Positions 32,951 to 43,023 of a stretch of DNA of 64,000 bases are shown here, in pieces. Both the position numbers and the translations under genes were made by a program. Positions within the stretch are counted from its first letter, which is position 1; each line of letters starts with the position of its first letter. The notes beneath the pieces are model-generated. The model worked only from the letters and a program-made list of their open reading frames with translations, was not told the origin of the DNA and searched no databases. Source of the DNA: Strigamia acuminata (lineage: Eukaryota; Arthropoda; Chilopoda; Geophilomorpha; Linotaeniidae); contig OX442319.1 of NCBI GenBank assembly GCA_949358305.1, forward strand, positions 1,054,001-1,118,000, given 5' to 3'.

Positions 32951-33753
32951 CGCTCGTCAATACCGCAAATTTCATCGCCTCAAGATTCAATGAAGGCTTG
33001 TCACACTCCTCCATTTCGGGAAGTTTAGCGGCCATCACCGCCGCAGGCTTCATTGACCCGTCAATTAGAGCTGATGATCGTATCGCCCGAATTCTAAAAG
33101 GAGTTAATAATTTAAGGCCGAACTTACCACGTTATGTGGCCACTTGGGACGTGGGCCTAGCTCTGAACGCCCTGCGAAAACTCTGGCCGCATGATGATCT
33201 CGATTGGAGACAACTCCAAGAAAAACTGCTCATGCTGCTGGCTTTAACAACTGCTGCCAGGGTCAGCTCGCTGCAAAGTTTTAAAATTTCGGAGATGACA
33301 GTCTCAACTGACGCGGTCATTTTCAACCCGAAAACTTTACACAAGCATTCTCGTGTTGGACACCATACTGTATTTCGAGTGGCCCCTTATTTGCAAGAAC
33401 GGGCCATCTGCCCTTTCAAGGCCCTGATGGATTTTTTGGCCAAAACAAATCCGTTACGCAAGGACGATGGTTTGTTCTTAAAATTACAACCACCCCATGC
33501 CGCACCTACCAAAGATACTGTGCGACGATGGATTAAGGATTTTTTAAAAAAGATCGGCGTCGGTCAAGAGTTTGGTGCTCATTCGACGCGAGCTGCGGCC
33601 ACCAGCGCAGCCGCCAGTGTTATTCCGGTACAACAAATATTAGGTGTTGCCGGTTGGACCTCCGAACAAACATTCGCGAGGTTCTACAACAAAACAATTG
33701 TCAACCACAATGCTTTTCAGGAATCAGTCCTAAACAGACCAATTCCAAAATAA
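32620..33753 (+). CDS. Tyrosine recombinase of DIRS-type element
   Basis: The 377-codon frame lies in the -1 phase relative to the upstream polyprotein and overlaps it. The catalytic set of tyrosine recombinases is visible in order: Arg in TTAARVSSLQ (about residue 213), His and Arg in AHSTRAAATS (about 321-325), Trp in GVAGWTSEQ, and the nucleophile Tyr in FARFYNK (about 357). It would integrate a circular DNA copy by site-specific recombination without making a target duplication. The start is taken as the first ATG; initiation or reinitiation inside the upstream frame is likely. The stop is about 100 bases before the inverted-repeat end. Confidence 0.92.
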   Translation: MDLTSVVCTTVGLLGRSTSVLSGPRTSDVGSSTRGPVSSPGPAAPWLQSQWSDLIAGGFSPDAANLYSAGWRSTTVRTYTAGIKRWTEFSGEGSPYSNPLPPSLDPNYRLTLVNTANFIASRFNEGLSHSSISGSLAAITAAGFIDPSIRADDRIARILKGVNNLRPNLPRYVATWDVGLALNALRKLWPHDDLDWRQLQEKLLMLLALTTAARVSSLQSFKISEMTVSTDAVIFNPKTLHKHSRVGHHTVFRVAPYLQERAICPFKALMDFLAKTNPLRKDDGLFLKLQPPHAAPTKDTVRRWIKDFLKKIGVGQEFGAHSTRAAATSAAASVIPVQQILGVAGWTSEQTFARFYNKTIVNHNAFQESVLNRPIPK

Positions 33754-33850
33754 ATTCATAAATAAAAAATGATTAAACTGAAAAATTGTTAAATTTGTTT
33801 TTTCCAAAACATTTTTATTTTTATCCTATGGAAAAAAGTTACCTTTCAAG

Positions 33851-34290
33851 TCTCCTGTTTAGCCGGAGATTACTAAGAGTGAATGTAATCTCGGCTGAAC
33901 GAAGTGAAGCGGAGCGAAGCGGAGCGAACGAGTGAAAGCCGATAACATTCACTCGTGTAATTGGAGGTTTAACAGGACCCACCGACCTCCCTTGTCACAA
34001 CTAAATTATCTAAGCTCCATCTAACACAAACTAATTCGTTTTCAATCACTACCTAGCGTTCTAAATGTTTAAAAATGAACGAAAATCACGCTTACCGTCA
34101 ACACCGTTGATTTCGTCGACTCCATTTTGTCCTTCACTTCCTTTTTTCCAGGATAGCTTTTAAGACTGACGTAACCCGACTAGTAGCGCCATCTCCTGTT
34201 AAACCTCCAATTACACGAGTGAATGTTATCGGCTTTCACTCGTTCGCTCCGCTTCGCTCCGCTTCACTTCGTTCAGCCGAGATTACATTC
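33851..34290. repeat. Complex inverted-repeat 3' end of the DIRS element
   Basis: The block consists of the complement of the left terminus (33851-33885), a 97-bp arm (33881-33977), a 216-bp loop, the complement of the left inner segment (34168-34200) and a second arm (34194-34290) exactly complementary to the first. The arms contain the short repeat GAAGCGGAGC and a GAACGAGTG word. The region would form a long hairpin. Confidence 0.85.
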
Positions 34291-34625
34291 GGCGCTACGA
34301 CAGTAATTACATAATGTGTAGAGGGCGCTATTGTCGAGATCCGATCTGAATACTTGCAGCATCCATCATGCTACCAGATGCTAGTCACAATTTAAATGTA
34401 GTATTTAGCCATGACTGTATTCTGATAACACTTGTACACTATACTACAACACTGATACTATGATCATCACCCAGATCAATATCCTCAAAACACCGACAAA
34501 AAATGTGATGTGATTTGTGCCTGACTTGTAAGTAATCCGAATTGTGGGAGAAATTTTTTGAGGATTAAGAGGCACATACATACTATATATACTAAATACC
34601 AAAATAAGCTCAATTTAATTTATTA

Positions 34626-34908
34626 ATGCGTCCAAAAAGTCTGTGGAATCACAAAAACTTTGAAAAAATTAACTTCCAATATTTTGATTTAATTTTCCTT
34701 TTTGGATTACTAAATAGACCATTCAAGTAATGTTGAATAAATTTCTAGACAATAATATTTATTTAAAACATCAACATCAGTCTGAAAATTAAATCAGACA
34801 TTACTTGAGTGGTAAATTTAGTAATCCTAAAAGGAAAATTAAATCAAAATATTGGAAGTTCATTTTTTTGAAATTTTTCGTCATTCCACAGACTTTTTGG
34901 ACGCACCT
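34626..34908. mobile_element. Tc1/mariner-type MITE
   Basis: This 283-bp element is flanked by TA. Its inverted ends contain TGCGTCCAAAAAGTCTGTGG and, on the right, the complement finishing GGACGCACCT. The right terminus AGGTGCG matches the first bases of the Tc1-type transposon at 53495-55081, while the left has lost two bases. Almost the whole element is two complementary arms. Confidence 0.85.
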
Positions 34909-34910
34909 TA

Positions 34911-35480
34911 AGCTCAGTTTAATTTATTAATGTGATATCATTTAACAATGTCTTAATTAAAGTGATAAAAATTACAACACTTGATGTGTACCGGTACAAT
35001 TTGTGTTGTGGAGATACAGATCTAATTCGTAATTCCAAATAAGTCTTGAGTGTGATCGTAAATGTCCACGATGTCTTCTCTTGAGCAGTGCGCTCGCACT
35101 AAATCATCAGACATTGCCGTAACATAAACACAACTTTACTGCAACATGGGCGAGTTAAAGTAAGGAACAACAATAAAGTTTTGCCCCTCCGAGAGACTTC
35201 ATAACAATCAAAGTGTCACGCGAGCAAATGCTCGTCTCAAAATAACAACAATAGGCTACGGTACCAAATATCAAAATACTAAAGCTTGACTTAAATCTAA
35301 TTACAATAAATGAAGAGAAATGCACAAAAAAAATCTCATAGAGAGTTCACTTACGACAAGGGCACAGCATTGCATTTGTGTAGAGAACTTACACAACCAC
35401 GGAAAACAACTACGTAGAGATAGGTGAGAAATGCTCTTGTCATCTTAACAGTTCCTTAAATCAGACCAAGATGAGAAACA
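34911..35480. other. No gene recognised
   Basis: AT-rich sequence without supported reading frames or clear repeats. Confidence 0.55.
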
Positions 35481-35482
35481 GT

Positions 35483-35594
35483 TATATTCTTTCCACATTC
35501 AAGAGGATCCCTAGAAGCTTGGCTCCCATTGGCCTAGTCTGATTGCTCAGAACTGCAGTTAAACTACTGCTACAAGGAAAAGTATTTCCCTATG

Positions 35595-35632
<38 letters not shown>

Positions 35633-35881
35633 TAATAATAATAATAGAAATAAAATATGTTTTCTATTTTTGAAATAAATTTTTATGTTGTTTTTAATGA
35701 AAATGCAATTTCCAAACAACAGGAAATCGATTGCAATGTCTGCACTTCTATTTATATCTGTATGTCTGTATAATGCATTTCTGGTGGTTTGGTTCTTTTT
35801 TCTGCATCAATACACAAGTGAAATGGCTCGGCCGATGGGAGCCAAGCTTCCAAGGATCCTCTTGAGTGTGGAAAGAGTATA
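35483..35881. mobile_element. TATACTC-family MITE (copy C)
   Basis: The inverted arms are TATATTCTTTCCACATTCAA (left) and, on the right, the complement ending GAGTATA at 35881. Each arm also includes AGAGGATCC, AAGCTTGGCTCCCAT and a variant of the GGCTCGGCCAATGGGA core. The interior holds a (TAA)n microsatellite (about 35598-35646) and an ATTTCTGGTG...TTTTTT segment shared with copies B and D. No ORF is supported. Confidence 0.82.
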
Positions 35882-35942
35882 AAATTCCCCATTTTGCCCG
35901 AAAAGACATGACAACCTGTCTTTAATATTAAACTGGAACAAA

Positions 35943-36262
35943 GTCGGGTCACTTCATCGAATCCCGTTTCATCAAATGGCGGTTTTTTTTTCGATAAAAC
36001 GTATTATTGTTTCAAGAAATTCGATGAAACGGTACAAACAAAAAACCCAAAAACCTAACCTAACCTAACCTGACCTGACCTGACCTGACCTAACCTAACC
36101 TAACCTGGTCTAACCTAACGTAATCTGACCTAACCTGGGACCTAACCAGACCTAACACAACCTAACCTAACCACGTAGCCACGTGATTAACATCCCTGAT
36201 GATGGTTGAAAATTCGATGAAACGCACCGAGCGGAATTTAATTCGATGAAACGACCCCCGAC
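35943..36262. mobile_element. MULE-like non-autonomous element with CCTAA pentamer tract
   Basis: The ends are inverted, GTCGGGTCACTTCATCGAAT on the left and its relative ATTCGATGAAACGACCCCCG then AC on the right. The word TTTCATCGAAT or its complement occurs about five times near both ends. The middle (36053-36172) is a degenerate (CCTAA)n/(CCTGA)n tract. A similar left end lies upstream of the FLYWCH ORF at 49881. Assignment to Mutator-like elements rests on this association and is tentative. Confidence 0.5.
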
Positions 36263-36371
36263 TGGGACACCACATTTAGATGTACCGGTAACGCAAAATT
36301 CCTGTTTTAGGCGATTTAGGCGTTGTAGAAGCCTACTGTTAACAACAAGCAACACTGCCTCTAAAAAGTAG

Positions 36372-36430
36372 AATATCCTGGGGACCGTTCAAAAACTTGC
36401 CCAGCTTGCCCTAAGGATAAACTGGCCCTG
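36372..36430. mobile_element. hAT-type right end (partial)
   Basis: The minus strand reads CAGGGCCAGTTTATCCTTAG from 36430, followed by GGGCAAGCTGGGCAAG, a typical hAT terminus. No partner end or octamer duplication was found. Confidence 0.4.
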
Positions 36431-36439
36431 GTTGAGAAA

Positions 36440-38900
36440 TTGCAACAAAAGAACTTTCATCGTTTGTCGGGAAAGCACAATGTAAATCTAAAAAAAAAAG
36501 ATAAAACTATTCAAACTAACAAAAAACTATAGTCTTTATGATGTCGGAACAAATTACACATTACTAGTACAGTATCCGAAAACCATGTCACAGTCCATTA
36601 GTCAATCCAACTTGATGTGAGCATAAAACCCTATACTTTTTCTGCTTGATTAGCAACCAGATTAAGAGATTACTCTATCTTTTAATTGTAGATGATCACT
36701 TCATCAGACTGAAGCTTATTTATTAATTAAGAGAGAATTAATGTTGTGTGAGCAAACAAAGAAATATAACTTGAGTTGATGTAAATTTAATGTGTTGTTT
36801 GGATCAAGCACAAATAAATCTTACCTTAGGTGTACTAGTAATGGCGGATGTAGCGCAAAAATAGTTAACGCTGAATGAAGAAAACGCGATTTTCGCGATT
36901 ACAAAATTAAATTAAAGTAATCGCGAATAATCTAATCGCGATAAATGTAAACGTGAAAAAACAAATTGCGATTCAAAATTCCGCGATTTGTTTTAGCAAT
37001 TGTTAAAAGTAAAGAAAACGCGAAATTAGAAAAAAGAAAACGCGAATATAGAAAAAAAGACAAAGCGATAAGACGATTTTGACAAATTTATGCGGAATAC
37101 GACTACCGGTAGAATTTTATCATGAATAAATATAATTAATTTGTTTTTGTGCTTATGTTTGTGTGCTAAATTTTATTTAATTTCCAGCAAAAAGGCAGCT
37201 TATTTACTAATCTCGTGGATCTGCCGCAAGAATGCAGTAAGTTTGGAAAAGTGCCACGTACCAGCACGCCACCCACTCCCGGCTGTGCAAGGTCACGGAT
37301 TTTATTTGTCATTTTATTTTTTTCTTTGTATTTTTGCAGTTTAAATTTTGCGCTTTTTTGTTTTGTTTAATTTTGTGTTTTCTTATTTTAAATTTTGCAT
37401 TTTTCTTTTTAAATTTCGCGATTACAATTCCAAGTTATTGTACCGGTAATCGTAAATCACGAATTGTAAATTGCGAATCGCGTGTGTAAACCTGCCGCCA
37501 GTTGGAGTTTGCAGCAGTGGGAGTTTGTTATTGCAATTGTAGCGCTTTTTTCGATTCGCAATATCTTTTTTTGCGTAAATTTATGCACCCCTTACCTTAA
37601 GCACAAAGAAGAAATCTTAGGATGCCATCAATCTATAAATAAAAAAATGCTGATTAGAATATTTGATCACTTGAAGTGCAGGGTTATCTTTATCTACAAA
37701 TCCTATCCAAAACGAACAAAATAAATAAATAAGTTGGAAAATCTACATATTCATACACGTTAGAGAAATGCGAATCCAATTTTCAGTGGTATCAGTAGAC
37801 CTCAACAGCTTTTTACAACTCCATAAACATTCTTGTTTATTACATGGTTTGAAAAAAGGCTTTATAATGGTGCGAAAAATCGCATTCAGAGTGCGCTACT
37901 AAAGTAGATTTTTTTCGTGATTGCCGCGTACGCGCCGAAAATCGCAAACAAATGGACTTTTCCACATTAAAATGGAAAAACAAAATATATATATGGGCAG
38001 ATAGGAATTTTTCTTTTCAACAGCATTAGCCTGCTTTCAGAATTTATTACCGGTAAGCACTTTATAATTCAAAACGAATCAAATTTAGAATTGACCCTGA
38101 CAATCTGGCATCCATTTTAGTTTAAATATGCCACTGGTGGTGCTAGTGTGCACCGGAAATTGAAACAAACAAACAAAAACACACCCACAAACATTCATGT
38201 CAAGTTAAATAAAAGCCTTTAAAAAAGGAAGAAAAAAAGGACACAAGGCACATTCCAAGTGCAGGTTTAACTAAAAGTTAAATATGTTTTGTTGTTTAAA
38301 TGTCGTGCGTACGCCCATGGCGAAAATAAACAAAATCGTCCGCCACATTTGATGTTAGATCGAAACAAGCAATTTAAAACCAGCTGAAGCATGTTTAAGC
38401 TTAAAATGCTAGTTACCGGTAATCAGGGCTTCTCAAAATGGTGGTCTGCGGACCAGTGCCAGTCCGCGAGCAAGAGGCTGCCACTCTGCCACTTTACCAT
38501 TGAGAGTATGTAGACATAATAGATAAATGTTATGTTACCGGTCCGTAACACTACTTGTATTAGCATCAAAGGTGGGAAATGAAGGACTGCATTGGTTGAG
38601 AATTGATAACAATACCGCTACCGGTACTGATTTATTCCATGGAAATACAAGCGAACTCAAAATATAATCACTATATTCACTAACACTGTCATGCATTGAG
38701 TAAATTGTGAGAATTTATTCAAAATGGATTATGTATACCGGTACTAATTTATCATATACTTTATTAAGCCTAACCACATTGTGTAATCATACTATTGTGA
38801 ATATATTAATTATGTGCAAAGTATTTTATTCTATTCAATTCAGTAAATGTATTAATATTTTGTATTTAAAGTGATATGGTACCTGTGAGTGGCCACAATC
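36440..38900. other. No gene recognised; CGCGA-rich stretch and one hAT-like end
   Basis: Between about 36885 and 37480 the words CGCGA and TCGCG are repeated many times in AT-rich context (CGCGATT, TCGCGAATA). This looks like an eroded element or simple low-complexity DNA. At 38427 CAGGGCTTCTCAAAATGG followed by GGTCTGCGGACC resembles a hAT left terminus without a partner. No ORF is supported. Confidence 0.45.
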
Positions 38901-38908
38901 ACCATTTG

Positions 38909-39053
38909 CCGTACTGGACTGGCCCGGCGGGCTACCGGGAATTTCCAGGCATAGCAAACCCACCGTGGACCATCCTTGGCCCACCGTAGCCTGTGCCTGA
39001 GGCCCGACCCATCCAGATTTCCCGAAACTAAATTTGTACCTAGTCCAGCCCTG
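38909..39053. mobile_element. Short hAT-type MITE
   Basis: A perfect 8-bp direct repeat ACCATTTG (38901-38908 and 39054-39061) flanks a 145-bp GC-richer insert. The ends are imperfect inverted repeats (CCGTACTGGACTGG and CTAGTCCAGCCCTG). The apparent minus-strand ORF across it is not supported as a gene. Confidence 0.85.
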
Positions 39054-39061
39054 ACCATTTG

Positions 39062-40690
39062 TAATACTTTAGAGTGTTCTCTGTAAGCTACTGTAGTTAG
39101 TAGATGATGTCATGGTCACACGGACATGATATCACACTTTGACCATTTCTCATTCATGCTCTAGCTGCCAACATGGCAGTTTCCATGTAGTTTGAGTTTC
39201 ATATTAAAATCAGTAAGTTTTTTGTTTTTAATGGCTGTTTTCTACTTCAATCCACAAACATCCTCTACATAATTGTCTAAACTGGTCCCTGATTGGTTGA
39301 CAGGTAATAAAGCACCCTGGTGACTGTGGTCTTAATTACGGTAAGGTTTTAAAAGAAGAAAACACAATAATTTATAATTTAATTAATAAATTAACATGAA
39401 ATAAATTTCAAATTTTTCTAACAGAAAGAAATGTTTGGGAAAATATGAGGTGTCTGCTGACAATTTTTATTTACACACGATATGTTTAATTAAAATAGTT
39501 CGTAATGGCATTTAATTTTTTCTAGCCTTTCTGTAGAGTGTAGACGCATTCATTCATCAAGCAATCTAGACCAACAGTTCTCAAACTGTGTAATACAGCG
39601 GACCGGCAGTTTTTGTCCCAATAGGTTTGTGACGTCATGCGATTTCGAGCGTGCCTTGCATTTCGCCCACAAATTAAACATGGCATGTAAACAGGAAACT
39701 TGGAAAACTAAACAAAGCATGAGGTATCAGTGGAAATGCGATCTCAATGCCAACGCCCAACTTGTTACCCCTGGCAACGAGGCAAGGGACATTGATCTAA
39801 TCAAAATTAGCTTTTCTCGTAGAAAAATCATATCAAATGTCTTCCTCAGCAGGGAATGAGTTGCCAGTTTTGTATATCAGATATTCGCCTATGTATACGC
39901 AATGTTATACCCATCAAAGACCAATCATAAACTATACGGTACAGCAAACAAAATTTCATAATTGATTTTATTTCGATAATATGTTTAAAAGTCATAAACA
40001 AGCGCCTACCAACTACTACTAGTAGTACCGGTAGCTGTAAAGTCGCGAAAAAAATACAGTGCGTACCGGTACTGATTTTAGTTTTCGTGCATTGCATTTA
40101 CAGTAAAATTGCACAGGGCGCTTATGATAATATAGATCTGTAGAAAATAACGATTTTTAATCGATTTTTCATTCGATGCTATACAGTATTTGAAATAATC
40201 ATTTGCTGTTGAAAAGTTGGCTATAGAGTTTAATTTTTTTGCAAGAGCAGCTGAAATGCCTCTCAAGATGATTAAAGTTTAACCCACCATATGCAATGCA
40301 TCCTGCATTAGGTGGTATTCATCTTAAGGTGAGTTAGACAAATCTGACAATTACAATCTGGCCATCAAAGTCAAAAGAAAAGACAAGAGCATGATGTTTG
40401 GTTTGGAGGGAATGCGGGACTCTAGGTGTGCAGTGTGTGCACATATATTTTGCACCGAGCTGGATTCCAATATTCCACAACAAAAGACTTTGGACAGAAT
40501 GAGTCAAACCCTTTTCTATTTTCATCAGCTGTCGAGTTACACATCTGCCCAAACAGATTTACAAGTACTTATACGTACTTACTCTATGTTAGCGATAATA
40601 AGAAATACGTAACGTATGGTGTGTATATAGTATTGTTATGCCCCCTTGGAATCCCTGATACCGGTACCTAAAGACACATACAAACTCAAC
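39062..40690. other. No gene recognised
   Basis: Scattered short frames (for example 39629-39859, and 40334-40612 on both strands) have no recognised domain. CAACAGTTCTCAAACTGTG at about 39572, followed by GCGGACCGGCAG, resembles a hAT terminus without a partner. Confidence 0.45.
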
Positions 40691-40693
40691 ACC

Positions 40694-41753
40694 TATACTC
40701 ACTACAAGTTGGGCCTTTCTCCCATTGGGCGAGCCCCATCACTCCTAAAGCCTAGTACTCATAACACCATTCCGTCCTTGGAATGGTAACAGGAATCAAA
40801 GTCTTAAGTTTCCTGCCAAGGGTGGTACTCATAAAAATATTGTTTAGACTCTGAATCACCCTTGCAAGTGGAAACGAATTGTTTCCGGCCCACGGAAAAA
40901 TTTAATTGTTTCAGACTCTGAATAAATTTTGTCTATCCAGAATTCCCTAGTTTTTGATCTAAAATTTGCCACTGGTCACAGCCGGTTGCAAACAAAGACA
41001 CCCAACTACTACAATTGAACACGTTGTTTGTTGAAGGTTAGTAGAATTATATTTCTGCCTGCATTTCAGACAAAATAAATGCCTTTTTAATTGCAAAAAG
41101 ACCAAAACTGATTTTAAAATTATTTAAGTCAGAAAAGTCGGACAAAGCTTCATTGCCATTGCCAGCCATTTGCAAAACAAGCAACAATGACTCACATAGT
41201 TTAAGAGTACGGAAACTTTCTGGTGACAATTTCATGAGTACCACAAATTTATCAGACTCTGAATAATAAGAGGATAAAACATTCCGCTTGAAATGGTGCT
41301 GTTGAAAAATTAAGACACTAAAAATATTTAGACTCTGAAAGCGTATGAGTACTAGGCTTAACTGTAGACTGTGTACTGCCACCAGGATAAATAGTTTAGT
41401 ATTTTTTTACAAATTTTTTGATTATTATAATGGTTAAAATACAGTACAGTATATCCTTGCGTATAATGCGGCCCGCGTATAATGCGGCCCGCGTATAATG
41501 CGGCCCCCCATTTTAAGGCGCCTTTTTTGCAATAAATGGTGTACGCGCGTATAATGCGAGTTACCGTAGTGGTGTGCCACAACAATGGAAAAATGATAAA
41601 GAAAAGTTTATTTATTTATTTATTTTTTTTTTGATTACAATGTCTGCATATCAAGTGCAATTCTGGTGATTTGGTCTATTTTTTTGTATCACTAAACAAG
41701 TGAAATGGCTCGCCCAATGGGAGAAAGGCCCGACTTGTAGTGAGTTAGAGTAC
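40694..41753. mobile_element. TATACTC-family element (copy D) carrying a nested insertion
   Basis: The left arm starts TATACTCACTACAAG at 40694 and continues GGGCCTTTCTCCCATTGGGC then GAGCC. The right arm is its complement, ending near 41753. Just inside the right arm is the ATTCTGGTGATTTGG...CTATTTTTTTG segment shared with copies B and C. Starting 55 bases inside the left end, a 610-bp PIF/Harbinger-like element (40749-41358) has inserted; without it this copy is about 450 bp. Between 41446 and 41520 is a 16-bp tandem repeat of the GCGTATAATGCGGCCC type. Confidence 0.8.
40749..41358. mobile_element. PIF/Harbinger-like non-autonomous element, nested
   Basis: The inverted ends AGCCTAGTACTCATA (40749) and TATGAGTACTAGGCT (ending 41358, one mismatch near the inner end) are flanked by a 3-bp TAA repeat (40746-40748, 41359-41361), the usual PIF/Harbinger target duplication. 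The word AGACTCTGAA occurs at least four times near the ends. A 111-codon minus-strand frame (41047-41382) runs through it and past its right end; its protein looks ordinary but has no recognised motif, and I do not call it a gene. Confidence 0.78.
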
Positions 41754-41759
41754 CTATAT

Positions 41760-42790
41760 ATAACTTACGTACTAGTACGTACAGTACTGTATGTACAAAA
41801 GAGCCGGAATTTGCCCTTAACGACATCTCAATCGTAGTAACTCTGTCCTTTCGTCTGTCCTTTAACCACCAATGACTTCCCAATCTTCTTTAACAGCCAT
41901 TGAGTGATCCGACATCCATCAGTCGACTCGACTCGACTCGACTCAGGCCAGACGTGAAACAGACACTTGACTCGGTAACCCGACGTCTCTCCCAAGAGTA
42001 ATTGTACACCGGCAGTACCATAGTCCTAAGATATATAGCATAGATATAACGCCCTCCAGAACAGCATTGTACTGTACATCGGTAGATTTAGGATTTTCAA
42101 ATCAAACTGTAAATTTCAGAAATCTTATAAAACCTTGCCCAGTCATCGATACTTATGTGAAATTATGTAAATTTATGCAAATTCATTTGAAAAGTTGTAA
42201 ATCCAAACAACTTCAAATAAAATCGTGCAAATCCTTGCAAATCGCAACGCAAACTTGAACATAGCCGAATAATTTTTCGTTCATTATTTTTTACAGAGTC
42301 AACCATTATTGTTTTGAAAACAAAATAGAAAAAAAAATATGCAAAATTGTTCATTTTCAACAGAAATGATTTTTTTAGGTGTGTTGTAAAGTAAATAAGA
42401 AGTAAAAAAATAAATAAATAAATAAACCTCTAGATTCCTCTGCCGGTTAAATTAGGAATTAAACTCATGTGGATAAATCGTGGCAAGGCATGCAAATTAG
42501 GTATTTGCCAAATGCCGAGTTACATTCGTTTATCACATTGATATACCGTACGTATTTCAGCTTAAAAAGAAATTGCAAGTTTCATCAGCCTGACTGTTTC
42601 CTAGAAACTGTTTGCCTTGCCCACAGTGCACGAGCACACGAGCACACGAGCACGCGAGCACACGAGCACACGCGCACACAATAATCAATAAACATCTTTT
42701 CTGCTCAGCTAAGCTCCCGTGAAATTTGCTGCTTGTTGAGCACCATCTGTCAATTTAATTCGAACCATCATTTATCCCACAATATTTCCA
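41760..42790. other. No gene recognised; short simple repeats
   Basis: Contains (GACTC)n at about 41925-41944 and an 8-9-bp tandem repeat of ACGAGCAC type at about 42629-42680. No exon could be joined convincingly to the candidate exon at 42799-42888. Confidence 0.5.
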
Positions 42791-42798
42791 ATACTTAC

Positions 42799-42888
42799 AA
42801 ACATCACTTTGGCAATTTCAAGCGCTCCGGTAAGTGAAATTCGATGTCCTAAACACGTGACACTTTTCGATTGGAGAGCGCCATTCAT
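42799..42888 (-). CDS. Candidate first coding exon of an unidentified host gene
   Basis: On the minus strand an ATG at 42888 opens exactly 30 codons (MNGALQSKSVTCLGHRISLT, then GALEIAKVMF) ending at 42799, directly before a strong splice donor GTAAGTATT (42798-42790). The exon would end in phase 0. A CCAAT/CRE/CCAAT cluster lies 16-32 bases upstream of the ATG and an NRF1-type site lies farther up, so promoter and exon orientation agree. The frame is also open upstream, so the true start may be earlier. I do not recognise the product and found no matching second exon, so this remains tentative. Confidence 0.35.
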
Positions 42889-43023
42889 AACAAGTGTTAG
42901 TGACCAATATGACGTCATTGGTGGGCAATAAAGCGAAAATGGGAATGAATTGGAGTCAGCGTGAGGATTTAGGCGCCAGCTGGAGTCAACGGCCCCTCTC
43001 TGTGAACGATGAAGCGCATGCGC
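42852..43023. promoter_or_regulatory. Candidate host promoter: E-box, CRE with two CCAAT boxes, NRF1 site
   Basis: A GC-richer island contains ACACGTGAC (E-box, about 42852), the near-palindrome CCAATATGACGTCATTGG (42904-42920; a CRE between opposed CCAAT boxes) and GCGCATGCGC (43014-43023, the NRF1 consensus). Such clusters are typical of animal housekeeping promoters, often bidirectional. It sits just upstream of the candidate minus-strand exon. Function is inferred from motifs only. Confidence 0.45.

Larger units (their letters stand above)
29449..34290 (+). mobile_element. DIRS-type tyrosine-recombinase retroelement
   Basis: The element of about 4.8 kb carries a fused gag-RT-RNase H frame and an overlapping tyrosine recombinase frame, and has no LTRs or DDE integrase. 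The left end (29449-29483, CATTCACTC...AACAGGAGA) is inverted exactly at 33851-33885. The next left segment (29475-29507) is inverted at 34168-34200. The 3' part also holds a 97-bp perfect inverted repeat (33881-33977 with 34194-34290) around a 216-bp loop. Split and inverted terminal sequences with an internal complementary region are the mark of DIRS elements, which integrate through a circular intermediate. Both main frames are open, so the copy may be young. Confidence 0.88.

Noticed and set aside
36053-36172. Interstitial telomere
   Set aside because: The pentamer tract is degenerate, short and enclosed by the inverted ends of a mobile element.
41047-41382. 111-codon minus-strand ORF as a host gene
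   Set aside because: It crosses the right boundary of the PIF/Harbinger-like element and has no recognised motif.
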